Positions 18,869 through 27,406 of a stretch of 54,535 nucleotides of DNA are shown here, in pieces (position 1 is the stretch's first letter; each line of letters starts with the position of its first letter). This stretch comes from Streptomyces ureilyticus (GTDB lineage Bacteria > Actinomycetota > Actinomycetes > Streptomycetales > Streptomycetaceae): the NCBI RefSeq assembly GCF_011045025.1, contig NZ_JAAKZX010000042.1, forward strand, positions 1 through 54,535, written 5' to 3'. The notes beneath the pieces were generated by a model that was given only the letters and a program-made list of their open reading frames with translations, was not told the DNA's origin and ran no database searches. The position numbers were made by a program, and so were the translations under genes.

Positions 18869-21007
18869 ATGCCCCGTCCGGAGTCCCGGCGGGCTTGCGC
18901 GTGCGGTGGGACGGGAGTGTGGCCCGTGACGGATCAGGCGGTGGACACCGAGGGCACGAAGCCGTTGGCCGGGAAACAGCGCCCGGCTGCCGCCCCTGCT
19001 CCCACTGAAGGTCAGTTCCTCGGCCGCACAAGAGAGTTGAAGGAACTGCGGGCCGACATCGAGCGTGCGGGCCTGGACACCCTGGCGGGCCGGAAAGCGC
19101 CACGCGCGCGCGTGCTGCTCATCGCGGGCAAACCCGGCTTCGGCCGCACCGCGCTCGCCGAGGAACTCGTACGGCAGGTTGCGGACAGTTACAAGGGCGG
19201 TGCTCTGCGGGCCCGCCTCACCGAACCCGACGGCACGCCCGTACCCACCGAGCGCACCGCCCGCGACCTGCTCGCCGCCCTGGAGCTGACCGCCCCGCCC
19301 GGAGCCAGTGAGGACGACCTCGTCGAGGCGCTGCGCGAAGCCCTCGCCACCCGCCGGGCCCTGCTCCTGCTCGACGACGCGGCGGACGCGGAACAGGTCG
19401 ACGCACTTCTCCCCGACACTCCGGAATGCCTGGTCGTCGCCGTTTCCGACGGGCCTCTGACGGGGATCTCCGACGTCCGCCCCTGCACCCTCGGCGGCCT
19501 GGACACCAAGTCCGCCGTCGAACTCCTCGGCCGCTACACCGGCTCTGTGCGCATCACCGTCGATCCGCGGGCCGCCGAAGGACTCGTCGAAATCTGCGCG
19601 ACCCAGCCCGCCGCGCTCGTGCTCGCCGGCGCCTGGCTGGCCCGCCGACCGAAGGCGGCCGTCGCCGATCTCGCCAAGCAGCTGTGCACGGAGGGTGACG
19701 GGCGCCCGGCACTCGAGCGCGTCTTCCACCTCGTGTACGCCGAACTGCCCCCGGTCCGCGCGCACATGCTGCGCCTGCTCTCGCTCGCCCCCGCGGGCCT
19801 CGTCGACCCGCACACCGCGTCCGCGCTCGCCGGCTGCTCGGTGGGCGTCGCCGAGTCCACCCTCGACGACTTCGCCGGGCTCGGACTCCTGCGGCGCGTC
19901 GCATCGCCGCTGCCGCAGTACGAGGTGCCCGGTTGCCTGCTGCCGCTGCTGCGCTCGCTCACCGAGAGCGAGGACCGGCCGGCCGAGTTGCAGCTGGCCC
20001 GCGCCCGGATGCTGGAGCGGACCGTACGGCTGCTCGTCTCCTGCCGCGCGATCACCGAGACCGACAGCTCGCCCGCCCGCGAGAAGCTCGCCGGGATGCC
20101 CAGCTCCCTGCGCTTCAAGAACCCCCGCGCGGCGGCCGACTGGCTGCGCATCCGGCAGCCCGCGCTGCTGGCCTCCGCGCGGCTCGCGGTCGCCGACGGG
20201 GAGCTGGACACCCTTGCGCGCCGTCTGATGGCCGCGCTGGTGCGGGCGATGGTCGCGCACTTCGGTACACGGGCGGCGGCTCCCGAGCTGTACGGCATCC
20301 ACCAACTCGTCCTCGATGTCGCCGAGCGGCGCAAGCTGCCCCGCGAGAAGGCCGCCGCGCTGCTGAACCTCGGGGACCTGGACGCCCGGACCGGCCGTAC
20401 AAGTGCGGCGCTCGCCCGCTACCGCGCCGCTCTCGACGCCGGACGGGAGGCGAACGACCCGTATGCGACCGGCCGCGCGATGGAATCCGTAGGTGGAGCG
20501 CATCAGGAGCTGGGGGACTTCGACCGGGCCGCCGACTGGTACGGGCGGGCGCTCGCGCAGCGGCTCGCGCGCGACGAGCGCGTGGACGCGGCCCGGCTGC
20601 ACGGCCGTATCGCCACCGTGCACACCTACGCGGGCCGCTACGACGAGGCGCTGCGCAGCTGGCGCTCGGCGGTCACCGGCCATCGCAGGGACGGTGATGT
20701 GGCGGGCGTGGCCAGGGCGTTGAGCGAACTGGCACGGGTGCAGGAGTACGCCGGCCTGACCGAGGAGTCGCTGTGCACCTGCCAGGAGGCGATCGAGTGG
20801 GCGCGCCGCGCCCAGGACGTACGACTGCGGGCCGCTCTGCAGCTCCGGTTGGCCGACACGCTGGACCGGCTCGGCGACCCCGTGGCTGCCCGGCTGCACC
20901 GCGGCGCGGCCGAGCGCATGCTGGGAAACGAGCTCCCGGAGGACCTGTCCACCAGGGAACACGACGCTAACGCCTACGAAATCCGTAGTACATCCGCAGA
21001 AGATTGA
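18869..21007 (+). CDS. STAND-like NTPase / TPR protein with a degenerate Walker A
   Basis: A 712-residue protein: a short disordered N-terminus, an AAA/STAND-like region (residues about 50-330) and C-terminal TPR-like helical repeats (about 470-690; e.g. ALLNLGDLDARTGRTSAALARYRAAL, DFDRAADWYGRAL, YDEALRSWRSAV). It resembles AfsR/SARP-associated NTPase-TPR regulators but has no DNA-binding domain. The P-loop is GKPGFGRTA, where the usual GKT/S lysine is arginine; a Walker B-like ALLLLDDAAD remains. ATG 18869 is supported by a -10 six bases upstream; GTG 18926 has a GGGAG ribosome site and is the alternative. Function unknown; it precedes ald by 148 bases. Confidence 0.8.
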   Translation: MPRPESRRACACGGTGVWPVTDQAVDTEGTKPLAGKQRPAAAPAPTEGQFLGRTRELKELRADIERAGLDTLAGRKAPRARVLLIAGKPGFGRTALAEELVRQVADSYKGGALRARLTEPDGTPVPTERTARDLLAALELTAPPGASEDDLVEALREALATRRALLLLDDAADAEQVDALLPDTPECLVVAVSDGPLTGISDVRPCTLGGLDTKSAVELLGRYTGSVRITVDPRAAEGLVEICATQPAALVLAGAWLARRPKAAVADLAKQLCTEGDGRPALERVFHLVYAELPPVRAHMLRLLSLAPAGLVDPHTASALAGCSVGVAESTLDDFAGLGLLRRVASPLPQYEVPGCLLPLLRSLTESEDRPAELQLARARMLERTVRLLVSCRAITETDSSPAREKLAGMPSSLRFKNPRAAADWLRIRQPALLASARLAVADGELDTLARRLMAALVRAMVAHFGTRAAAPELYGIHQLVLDVAERRKLPREKAAALLNLGDLDARTGRTSAALARYRAALDAGREANDPYATGRAMESVGGAHQELGDFDRAADWYGRALAQRLARDERVDAARLHGRIATVHTYAGRYDEALRSWRSAVTGHRRDGDVAGVARALSELARVQEYAGLTEESLCTCQEAIEWARRAQDVRLRAALQLRLADTLDRLGDPVAARLHRGAAERMLGNELPEDLSTREHDANAYEIRSTSAED

Positions 21008-21155
21008 AGCATTGAAAGGCTAGACACGGGGAATCCCTTCATTAAACTGGCTGCACCGCGTCCCTGCGTGGTGTCTCCCGGTGTGCTCCCGTGCATCCGG
21101 GTATGTCAGGCATCGTCCGGGCAGGCGTTAACCACAACCCCCTGAGCCAAGGACC

Positions 21156-22280
21156 GTGATCGACGTGAAGGTCGGCATCCCCCGCGAGGTCAAGAACAAC
21201 GAGTTCCGGGTGGCCATCACCCCCGCCGGAGTGCATGAGCTGGTGCGCCACGGCCACCAGGTCGTCATCGAGCGGGGTGCCGGTGTCGGCTCCTCGATCA
21301 CGGACGACGAGTTCGTCGCCGCCGGTGCGCGGATCCTCGACACCGCGGACGAGGTGTGGGCCTCCGCCGACCTGCTGCTGAAGGTCAAGGAGCCCATCGC
21401 CGAGGAGTACCACCGCCTCCGCAAGGACCAGATCCTCTTCACCTACCTGCACCTGGCCGCGTCCAAGGAGTGCACGGACGCGCTCCTGGAGTCCGGCACC
21501 ACGGCGATCGCGTACGAAACCGTCGAACTGCCCAGCCGCGCGCTGCCGCTGCTCGCCCCGATGTCCGAGGTCGCGGGCCGGCTCGCCCCGCAAGTCGGTG
21601 CCTACCACCTGATGGCCGCGAACGGCGGCCGCGGGGTGCTGCCCGGCGGCGTCCCGGGCGTGCTGGCCGGCCGGGCCGTCGTCATCGGCGGCGGTGTCTC
21701 CGGCTGGAACGCCGCGCAGATCGCCATCGGCATGGGCTTCCACGTGACCCTGCTCGACAAGGACATCAACAAGCTCAAGGAAGCCGACAAGATCTTCGGC
21801 ACGAAGATCCAGACCGTGGTCTCCAACGCCTTCGAACTCGAGAAGGCCTGCCTGGAGGCCGACCTCGTCATCGGCGCCGTGCTCATCCCGGGCGCCAAGG
21901 CGCCGAAGCTCGTCACCAACGAGCTCGTCTCCCGGATGAAGCCGGGAAGTGTTCTTGTCGACATCGCGATTGATCAAGGCGGTTGCTTCGAGGACTCGCG
22001 ACCGACGACCCACGCCGAGCCGGCCTTCCCGGTCCACAACTCGGTCTTCTACTGCGTCGCCAATATGCCCGGAGCTGTGCCCAACACCTCCACGTACGCG
22101 CTCACCAACGCCACGCTCCCGTACATCGTGGAGCTCGCGAACCGCGGCTGGGTCGAGGCGCTGCGCCGCGATCCCGCGCTGGCCAAGGGCCTCAACACCC
22201 ATGACGGCAAGGTGATTTACCGCGAGGTCGCCGAGGCACACGGCTTGGAGCACCGGGAGCTGGAGACCCTGCTCGGCTGA
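21156..22280 (+). CDS. ald: Alanine dehydrogenase
   Basis: A 374-residue NAD-dependent L-alanine dehydrogenase (alanine + NAD+ + H2O to pyruvate + ammonium + NADH). Conserved parts: VGIPREVKNNEFRVAITPAGV at the N-terminus (split), LLKVKEP with the substrate Lys, YLHLAAS with the catalytic His, the nucleotide-binding VVIGGGVSGWNAAQIA, and the late HNSVFYCVANMPGAVPNTST. Length is that of the family. The start is GTG 21156. The 148-bp leader shows no clear operator. A stem-loop follows at 22349. In Streptomyces this enzyme supports alanine use and redox balance under low oxygen (family knowledge). Confidence 0.95.
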   Translation: MIDVKVGIPREVKNNEFRVAITPAGVHELVRHGHQVVIERGAGVGSSITDDEFVAAGARILDTADEVWASADLLLKVKEPIAEEYHRLRKDQILFTYLHLAASKECTDALLESGTTAIAYETVELPSRALPLLAPMSEVAGRLAPQVGAYHLMAANGGRGVLPGGVPGVLAGRAVVIGGGVSGWNAAQIAIGMGFHVTLLDKDINKLKEADKIFGTKIQTVVSNAFELEKACLEADLVIGAVLIPGAKAPKLVTNELVSRMKPGSVLVDIAIDQGGCFEDSRPTTHAEPAFPVHNSVFYCVANMPGAVPNTSTYALTNATLPYIVELANRGWVEALRRDPALAKGLNTHDGKVIYREVAEAHGLEHRELETLLG

Positions 22281-22348
22281 GCCACCCGCGCTCATCTCTC
22301 CGCCGGGAAAAGGCGATACGTCAACACGAGTCGTCAACGGCATACATT

Positions 22349-22379
22349 CGGCCGGACCTTGGGGAACCAGGTCCGGCCG
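22349..22379 (+). terminator. Terminator-like hairpin after ald
   Basis: CGGCCGGACCT (22349-22359) pairs perfectly with AGGTCCGGCCG (22369-22379), 9-base loop, no T-run. It lies 69 bases after the ald stop. Confidence 0.65.
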
Positions 22380-22439
22380 CTGTGTGTCGAGACCCTTTGC
22401 GAGACTCGCTCAACTCGCCTCGAACGTAACCCTTCGACC

Positions 22440-22459
22440 GTTTCGCACACCCGCGAAAC
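22440..22459. promoter_or_regulatory. GTTTCGC-N6-GCGAAAC dyad (centromere- or operator-like site)
   Basis: Perfect 7-bp inverted repeat, GTTTCGC (22440-22446) and GCGAAAC (22453-22459), six bases apart. The outer halves GTTTC/GAAAC are the same as in parS (GTTTCACGTGAAAC) but the spacing differs. It is 181 bases upstream of the ParA-like gene and could be bound by that gene's small RHH-like partner. Confidence 0.5.
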
Positions 22460-22537
22460 CTGCCGTGCGACGGCCTTACGCCCTTGACAGAGGGGTGTTC
22501 CGTTGCCGACACATCGGGCCGGGTCCGGCGGATTGTG

Positions 22538-22567
22538 TTGCTGCGGACCGGTGACACGCCATAGAGT
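22538..22567 (+). promoter_or_regulatory. Candidate promoter of the parA-scpAB operon
   Basis: TTGCTG (22538-22543), 18-bp spacer, TAGAGT (22562-22567), about 73 bases before the GTG start. A consensus-like TTGACA at 22484-22489 has no good -10 partner. Confidence 0.4.
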
Positions 22568-22639
22568 CGCCAACCGTCGGCATGGTGCCACGCTGACCTA
22601 TCTAGAAGTTTCCTGGTCACCAAGGAGGTAAGACGACTT

Positions 22640-23818
22640 GTGAATGAGTCGACATTTACTCCCGGGGGTGGTCAACCAGGAATGCCTGCGCAGGGCCCGA
22701 GGCCCACGGGGCTCGAGGCTGTCGGCTCCGTAGCTGTGCGCACCTTCGCAGCCCACCAAAGTCCGCACAGTCCGCATAGGGCACAGACAGTCCACCAGAG
22801 CATGGATGGCCATCACGTGAACGCCATGGCCGGCAACGGAAGTGGCGAGAACCGCACCCACTTCGCCGACTACGACGACCTGCCCGAAGGGCACTTCTAC
22901 GACCCCGACGCCGAGTACGAGCCCGATCCGGAGTACGCGGCCACGCTCGCGCCCGACGCGGCACGCCAGCGTCGCGAGCGCATCGGCCCGACCGGGCGCC
23001 CGCTGCCGTACTTCCCGATCCCGGGCCCGCTCACCGATCACGGCCCCGCGAAGATCATCGCGATGTGCAACCAGAAGGGCGGCGTCGGCAAGACGACGTC
23101 GACCATCAACCTGGGGGCCGCGCTCGCGGAGTACGGACGACGGGTCCTGCTGGTCGACTTCGACCCGCAGGGCGCGCTGTCGGTCGGCCTCGGCGTCAAT
23201 CCGATGGAGCTCGACCTCACCGTCTACAACCTGCTCATGGAGCGGGGCATGGCGGCCGACGAGGTCCTCCTGAAGACCGCGGTCCCGAACATGGACCTGC
23301 TGCCCAGCAACATCGACCTGTCGGCCGCCGAGGTTCAGCTCGTCTCCGAGGTCGCGCGCGAGTCCACGCTGCAGCGGGCGCTCAAGCCGCTGATGGCCGA
23401 CTACGACTTCATCGTGATCGACTGCCAGCCCTCGCTCGGCCTGCTCACCGTGAACGCCCTCACGGCCGCCCACAAGGTGATCGTGCCGCTGGAGTGCGAG
23501 TTCTTCGCCCTCCGTGGTGTGGCGCTGCTGACGGAGACGATCGAGAAGGTCCAGGAGCGCCTCAACCCCGAGCTGGAGCTCGACGGGATCCTCGCCACGA
23601 TGTACGACTCGCGCACGGTGCACAGCCGTGAGGTGCTCGCGCGGGTTGTCGAGGCGTTCGACGATCACGTCTACCACACGGTCATCGGGCGCACGGTCCG
23701 CTTCCCGGAGACCACGGTCGCCGGTGAACCGATCACCACGTACGCCTCCAACTCCGTCGGTGCCGCCGCCTATCGCCAGCTCGCCAGGGAGGTGCTCGCC
23801 CGGTGTCACGCCGAGTGA
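22640..23818 (+). CDS. ParA-family ATPase (chromosome-partitioning type) with N-terminal extension
   Basis: A 392-residue ParA/Soj-like ATPase. The deviant Walker A is NQKGGVGKTTS at about residue 140; Walker A' is LLVDFDPQGALS and Walker B IVIDCQPSLG. Before the ATPase lies a ~135-residue low-complexity extension rich in His, Pro, Gly and acidic residues, absent from canonical ParA. GTG 22640 is fixed by a perfect AAGGAGGT ten bases upstream. It overlaps the next gene by 16 bases and heads an operon with scpA and scpB, pointing to a role in nucleoid organisation rather than plasmid partition. It is distinct from the oriC-proximal parAB pair of Streptomyces. Confidence 0.9.
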   Translation: MNESTFTPGGGQPGMPAQGPRPTGLEAVGSVAVRTFAAHQSPHSPHRAQTVHQSMDGHHVNAMAGNGSGENRTHFADYDDLPEGHFYDPDAEYEPDPEYAATLAPDAARQRRERIGPTGRPLPYFPIPGPLTDHGPAKIIAMCNQKGGVGKTTSTINLGAALAEYGRRVLLVDFDPQGALSVGLGVNPMELDLTVYNLLMERGMAADEVLLKTAVPNMDLLPSNIDLSAAEVQLVSEVARESTLQRALKPLMADYDFIVIDCQPSLGLLTVNALTAAHKVIVPLECEFFALRGVALLTETIEKVQERLNPELELDGILATMYDSRTVHSREVLARVVEAFDDHVYHTVIGRTVRFPETTVAGEPITTYASNSVGAAAYRQLAREVLARCHAE

Positions 23819-24414
23819 GTCTGCCGGGGGCCGACGAACTGTTCCGTACGACAGGGGGAATGGCGCTCCAGTCGTCCAGCCCCAGGCGCCAGGCCAACGG
23901 CCAGGCCAATGGTGAGGCCCGGGTGCCGGCTCCTGCGGGGGAGGGCGATACGGCTGCCTCCGGCTCGGGATCCGGGTCCGGTGCCGGGACCGCGGAGGAC
24001 GCGCCGCAGGCCGTGCCCGCGCAGGGCGGGGACGGTGACGGGGCCGAGCATGTGGCCGCGGACTCCGAGTCCGCCGATGCCGGGGAGTCCCGTACCCGTG
24101 CCGCCGGGGGCGAGCGCTCCGGACGACGGCAGGGGGCGCAGGAAGGTTCTGCCGCCGCCGCTCAGTCGCGTAAGCGGGGGCGGGCTGCCGCGCGGCGGCC
24201 CAGTGGGCGGGAGCGGCACGACGAGAAGATCACCGTGTACGTGTCCGCCGAGGAGCTCATGGATCTTGAGCACGCTCGGCTGGTGCTGCGCGGGGAGCAC
24301 GGGCTTGCGGTGGATCGCGGGCGGATCGTGCGGGAGGCTGTGGCCGTTGTGCTCGCGGATCTTGAGTCCCGGGGGGACGCCAGCATTCTTGTCCGTCGGC
24401 TTCGTGGGCGGTAA
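23803..24414 (+). CDS. Small basic protein with RHH-like C-terminal domain, candidate ParA partner
   Basis: A 203-residue protein. Residues 1-135 are disordered (Gly/Ser/Ala/Glu, then an Arg/Lys-rich patch GRAAARRPSGRERHD). Residues about 139-195 read as beta strand KITVYVS followed by two helices (AEELMDLEHARLVLRG and GRIVREAVAVVLADLE), the pattern of a ribbon-helix-helix DNA-binding domain. GTG 23803 has GGGAGG ten bases upstream and overlaps the ParA stop by 16 bases; GTG 23815 (GTGA junction) is the alternative. Tight overlap with ParA and the basic DNA-binding look suggest it plays the ParB-like adaptor part. This is inference; I do not recognise a named family. Confidence 0.75.
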   Translation: MSRRVSLPGADELFRTTGGMALQSSSPRRQANGQANGEARVPAPAGEGDTAASGSGSGSGAGTAEDAPQAVPAQGGDGDGAEHVAADSESADAGESRTRAAGGERSGRRQGAQEGSAAAAQSRKRGRAAARRPSGRERHDEKITVYVSAEELMDLEHARLVLRGEHGLAVDRGRIVREAVAVVLADLESRGDASILVRRLRGR

Positions 24415-24433
24415 GCGGTAGCCTGCGACGGCT

Positions 24434-25576
24434 ATGACCTCGAACGACGGTTCCGTCCCCGCAGCTGGCTCCGCCGGGCGTCGGCGTGCGCTGGGGCGGG
24501 GGCCGGGGGGTCCGCCATTGCCTCCGGCCGAGGTTGAGGCTTCTGCGCCTCCGGAGGCGGACGAGGCGCCGGTGCCTGCGCCTCCGGCGGAGGTTGAGCC
24601 GCCTGCGGCGGAGCCAGACCCGCCTTCGGCGGAGAGCGAGTCTCTGGTTGAGGACGGTTCGTTGGCTGCGGACCGTGGGGCGTTGTGCCCACCCGTTCCG
24701 CCCCGCGGAACGACTGCCCACAACGCCAGCGAGCCGGAAGTTGATACCCAGCCCGATGACGGCACCTTCAAAGTTCGGCTGGCCAACTTTGAAGGGCCGT
24801 TTGATCTGTTGCTTCAGTTGATCTCGAAGCACAAGCTCGACGTGACCGAGGTGGCGCTTTCCAAGGTCACTGATGAGTTCATGGCGCATATCCGGGCGAT
24901 GGGGCCGGACTGGGATCTTGATGAGACGACCGAGTTTCTCGTCGTCGCCGCCACCCTGCTCGATCTCAAGGCCGCTCGGCTGCTGCCGTCCGCCGAGGTG
25001 GAGGACGAGGCGGATCTGGCGTTGCTCGAGGCGCGGGATCTGTTGTTCGCGAGGCTGTTGCAGTACCGCGCGTACAAACAGATCGCCGAGATCTTCAGCG
25101 GGCGGCTCGAGGAGGAGGCCCGTCGGTATCCCCGTACCGTCGGACTGGAGCCGCATCACGCCGAGTTGTTGCCCGAGGTCGTCATCAGCATCGGGGCGGA
25201 GGGGTTCGCGAAGCTCGCCGTGAAGGCGATGCAGCCCAAGCCCAAGCCGCAGGTGTACGTCGACCACATCCACGCCCCGCTGGTGAGTGTGCAGGAGCAG
25301 GCGGGGATCGTTGTGGCGCGGCTGAGAGAGCTTGGGGAGGCCTCCTTCCGCGTGCTCGTGGAGGACACGGACGACACGCTGACCGTCGTGGCGCGGTTCC
25401 TGGCCCTCCTGGAGCTGTATCGCGAGAAGGCCGTCGCGCTCGACCAGGAGGAGGCGCTGGGGGAGTTGCTGGTGCGCTGGACGGGCGGGGACAGCGACGA
25501 GGAGCCCAGGGTGACCGACGAGTTCGACAGGCCTCCGGAGCCGGTCCAGGACGAAGCCAAGGAGGAGAAGGCGTGA
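24434..25576 (+). CDS. scpA: Segregation and condensation protein ScpA
   Basis: A 380-residue kleisin that bridges the SMC heads with ScpB. The conserved core begins near residue 112 (FKVRLANFEGPFDLLLQLI) and includes EFLVVAATLLDLKAARLLP and the C-terminal winged-helix segment (TVVARFLALLELYREKAV). Before it is a ~110-residue Pro/Glu/Ala-rich extension not found in most ScpA; part of it (about residues 78-98) is encoded by a large palindrome of the kind usually seen between genes. It starts 20 bases after the RHH-like gene and overlaps scpB by four bases. Confidence 0.93.
   Translation: MTSNDGSVPAAGSAGRRRALGRGPGGPPLPPAEVEASAPPEADEAPVPAPPAEVEPPAAEPDPPSAESESLVEDGSLAADRGALCPPVPPRGTTAHNASEPEVDTQPDDGTFKVRLANFEGPFDLLLQLISKHKLDVTEVALSKVTDEFMAHIRAMGPDWDLDETTEFLVVAATLLDLKAARLLPSAEVEDEADLALLEARDLLFARLLQYRAYKQIAEIFSGRLEEEARRYPRTVGLEPHHAELLPEVVISIGAEGFAKLAVKAMQPKPKPQVYVDHIHAPLVSVQEQAGIVVARLRELGEASFRVLVEDTDDTLTVVARFLALLELYREKAVALDQEEALGELLVRWTGGDSDEEPRVTDEFDRPPEPVQDEAKEEKA
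24679..24727. repeat. Two-tier palindrome inside the scpA coding region
   Basis: Outer arms GGCGTTGTG (24679-24687) and CACAACGCC (24719-24727); inner arms CGTTCCGC (24694-24701) and GCGGAACG (24705-24712) with a CCC loop. I recognise this as like a dispersed Streptomyces intergenic repeat. Here it is read in frame within the ScpA extension. Confidence 0.75.
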
Positions 25577-26223
25577 GCGAGAACACCACCGAGGTCCCGG
25601 CGGGGCTGCGTACCGTCGCGGATCTCGACCTCGGGCCCGCCCTGGAGGCCGTACTCATGGTCGTGGACGAACCCGCGACCGAGGAGCACCTCGCGAAGAT
25701 CCTGGAGCGGCCCCGGCGACAGATCGCGGACGCGCTGCGGGCGCTGGCCGACGAGTACACCGTTCAGGGGCGGGGCTTTGAGCTGCGGCTCGTCGCGGGG
25801 GGCTGGCGGTTCTACACCCGGCCCGAGTACGCGGCGGCCGTCGAACGGTTCGTACTGGACGGGCAGCAGGCGCGGCTCACGCAGGCCGCTCTGGAGACGC
25901 TGGCGGTCGTGGCGTACCGGCAGCCGGTCAGCCGTTCCCGCGTCTCGGCCGTGCGAGGAGTGAACTGCGACGGTGTGATGCGCACCCTCCTGCAGCGCGG
26001 ACTGATAGAGGAGGCGGGCGCGGAACCCGAAACAGGTGCGATCCTGTACAGGACGACGAACTACTTCCTGGAGCGGATGGGCCTGCGCGGCCTGGACGAG
26101 CTTCCGGAGCTCGCGCCCTTCCTCCCCGAGGCGGAGGCGATCGAGGCCGAGACGCAGGAAGGCGTACCGTCGTTCGATCCGGATGCACCGGACCCCGATG
26201 ACGACACGACGACGGAAATTTGA
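25573..26223 (+). CDS. scpB: Segregation and condensation protein ScpB
   Basis: A 216-residue ScpB with two winged-helix domains: ALEAVLMVVDEPATEEHLAKIL at the start, then LTQAALETLAVVAYRQPVSRSRVSAVRGVN, and GLIEEAG with ILYRTTNYFLERMGL closing the second domain. The acidic tail (about residues 190-216) is typical for actinobacteria. GTG 25573 overlaps the scpA stop (GTGA), so the two subunits of the SMC accessory complex are translationally coupled. It touches the next start codon (TGATG). It works with ScpA and Smc in chromosome condensation and segregation. Confidence 0.94.
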   Translation: MSENTTEVPAGLRTVADLDLGPALEAVLMVVDEPATEEHLAKILERPRRQIADALRALADEYTVQGRGFELRLVAGGWRFYTRPEYAAAVERFVLDGQQARLTQAALETLAVVAYRQPVSRSRVSAVRGVNCDGVMRTLLQRGLIEEAGAEPETGAILYRTTNYFLERMGLRGLDELPELAPFLPEAEAIEAETQEGVPSFDPDAPDPDDDTTTEI

Positions 26224-27296
26224 TGCGAAGCAGCGGCAGCGGCAAGAGCGGTGGCGGGCGCGGTAACTCCCGCGGCGCCGGCAACAACAGGGACCAGAAG
26301 CAGGGGCAGGGCCGCCCCCGCAAGCCCCGCCCCGAGGAGCGCCGCTACGACGTGGGCCCCGACGCCAGCAAGGAGGGCCCCAAGTCCGGGCGTGGCGCCT
26401 CTGCGCGGGGCGGCGCCAAGGGCGCTCCGAAGAAGGGTCAGCAGGGCGGCGGGCGCGGTCGTACGGCCCCCGCGCGCTCTCGCGAGTTCGAGACGCGGAT
26501 CGAGGAGCGCAACCGCGACCGGTACGCGGAGAAGAAGGACATCAAGCCCCCGAAGACCTTCCCGGGCGCCGAGCAGGAGGGCGAGCGGCTGCAGAAGGTG
26601 CTCGCGCGCGCGGGATACGGTTCGCGGCGCGCCTGTGAGGAGCTGGTCGATCAGGCCCGCGTCGAGGTCAACGGCGAGATCGTGCTCGAGCAGGGGCTGC
26701 GCGTCGACCCGGAGAAGGACGAGATCAAGGTCGACGGGCTGACGGTCGCCACGCAGGCGTACCAGTTCTTCGCGCTGAACAAGCCCGCCGGTGTCGTCTC
26801 GACGATGGAGGACCCGGAGGGGCGCCAGTGCCTCGGGGACTACGTCACCAACCGTGAGACGCGGCTCTTCCACGTCGGGCGGCTCGACACGGAGACCGAG
26901 GGCGTCATCCTGCTCACCAACCACGGCGAGCTGGCCAACCGGCTGACCCACCCCAAGTACGGCGTCAAGAAGACCTACCTCGCGCACATCGTGGGCCCGA
27001 TCCCGCGCGACCTGGGCAAGCAGCTCAAGGACGGCATCCAGCTGGAGGACGGGTACGCGCGCGCGGACCACTTCCGCGTCGTCCAGCAGACCGGCAAGAA
27101 CTATCTCGTAGAGGTCACTCTCCACGAGGGCCGCAAGCACATCGTGCGGCGCATGCTCGCTGAGGCGGGCTTCCCGGTCGACAAGCTCGTCCGCGTGGCC
27201 TTCGGCCCGATCACGCTCGGCGACCAGAAGTCCGGCTGGCTGCGCCGCCTGTCCAACACGGAGGTCGGGATGCTGATGCAGGAGGTCAACCTCTAG
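26223..27296 (+). CDS. Pseudouridine synthase, RsuA/RluB family (23S/16S rRNA)
   Basis: A 357-residue protein. Residues 1-110 are a Gly/Arg/Lys-rich disordered tail. An S4 domain follows (ERLQKVLARAGYGSRRACEELV) and then the RsuA/RluB catalytic domain, with the catalytic Asp in HVGRLDTETEGVILLTNHG and the KTYLAHI and EGRKHIVRRML segments. The scpA-scpB-rluB order is widely conserved, so the rRNA isomerisation of a uridine in 23S rRNA (RluB-like) is likely. ATG 26223 shares a base with the scpB stop; TTG 26220 is an alternative. Confidence 0.92.
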   Translation: MRSSGSGKSGGGRGNSRGAGNNRDQKQGQGRPRKPRPEERRYDVGPDASKEGPKSGRGASARGGAKGAPKKGQQGGGRGRTAPARSREFETRIEERNRDRYAEKKDIKPPKTFPGAEQEGERLQKVLARAGYGSRRACEELVDQARVEVNGEIVLEQGLRVDPEKDEIKVDGLTVATQAYQFFALNKPAGVVSTMEDPEGRQCLGDYVTNRETRLFHVGRLDTETEGVILLTNHGELANRLTHPKYGVKKTYLAHIVGPIPRDLGKQLKDGIQLEDGYARADHFRVVQQTGKNYLVEVTLHEGRKHIVRRMLAEAGFPVDKLVRVAFGPITLGDQKSGWLRRLSNTEVGMLMQEVNL

Positions 27297-27322
27297 GCCG
27301 CTCCCGTACTCGCCACGCTTGA

Positions 27323-27355
27323 CGGCCGGTTCCGGAATTCGTCCGGGGCCGGCCG
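27323..27355 (+). terminator. Terminator-like hairpin after the pseudouridine synthase gene
   Basis: CGGCCGGTTCCGG (27323-27335) pairs with CCGGGGCCGGCCG (27343-27355), 13 bp including two G-U pairs, 7-base loop. It closes the parA-scpAB-rluB operon. Confidence 0.6.
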
Positions 27356-27406
27356 ATGCGTTTTCGCCGCTCCTGGGGTCTGTACCCGTGAGGGAAGGGA
27401 GCGGCC

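Noticed and set aside
22484..22489. TTGACA as the -35 of the parA promoter
   Set aside because: No acceptable -10 lies 16-18 bases downstream; the pair at 22538/22562 fits better.
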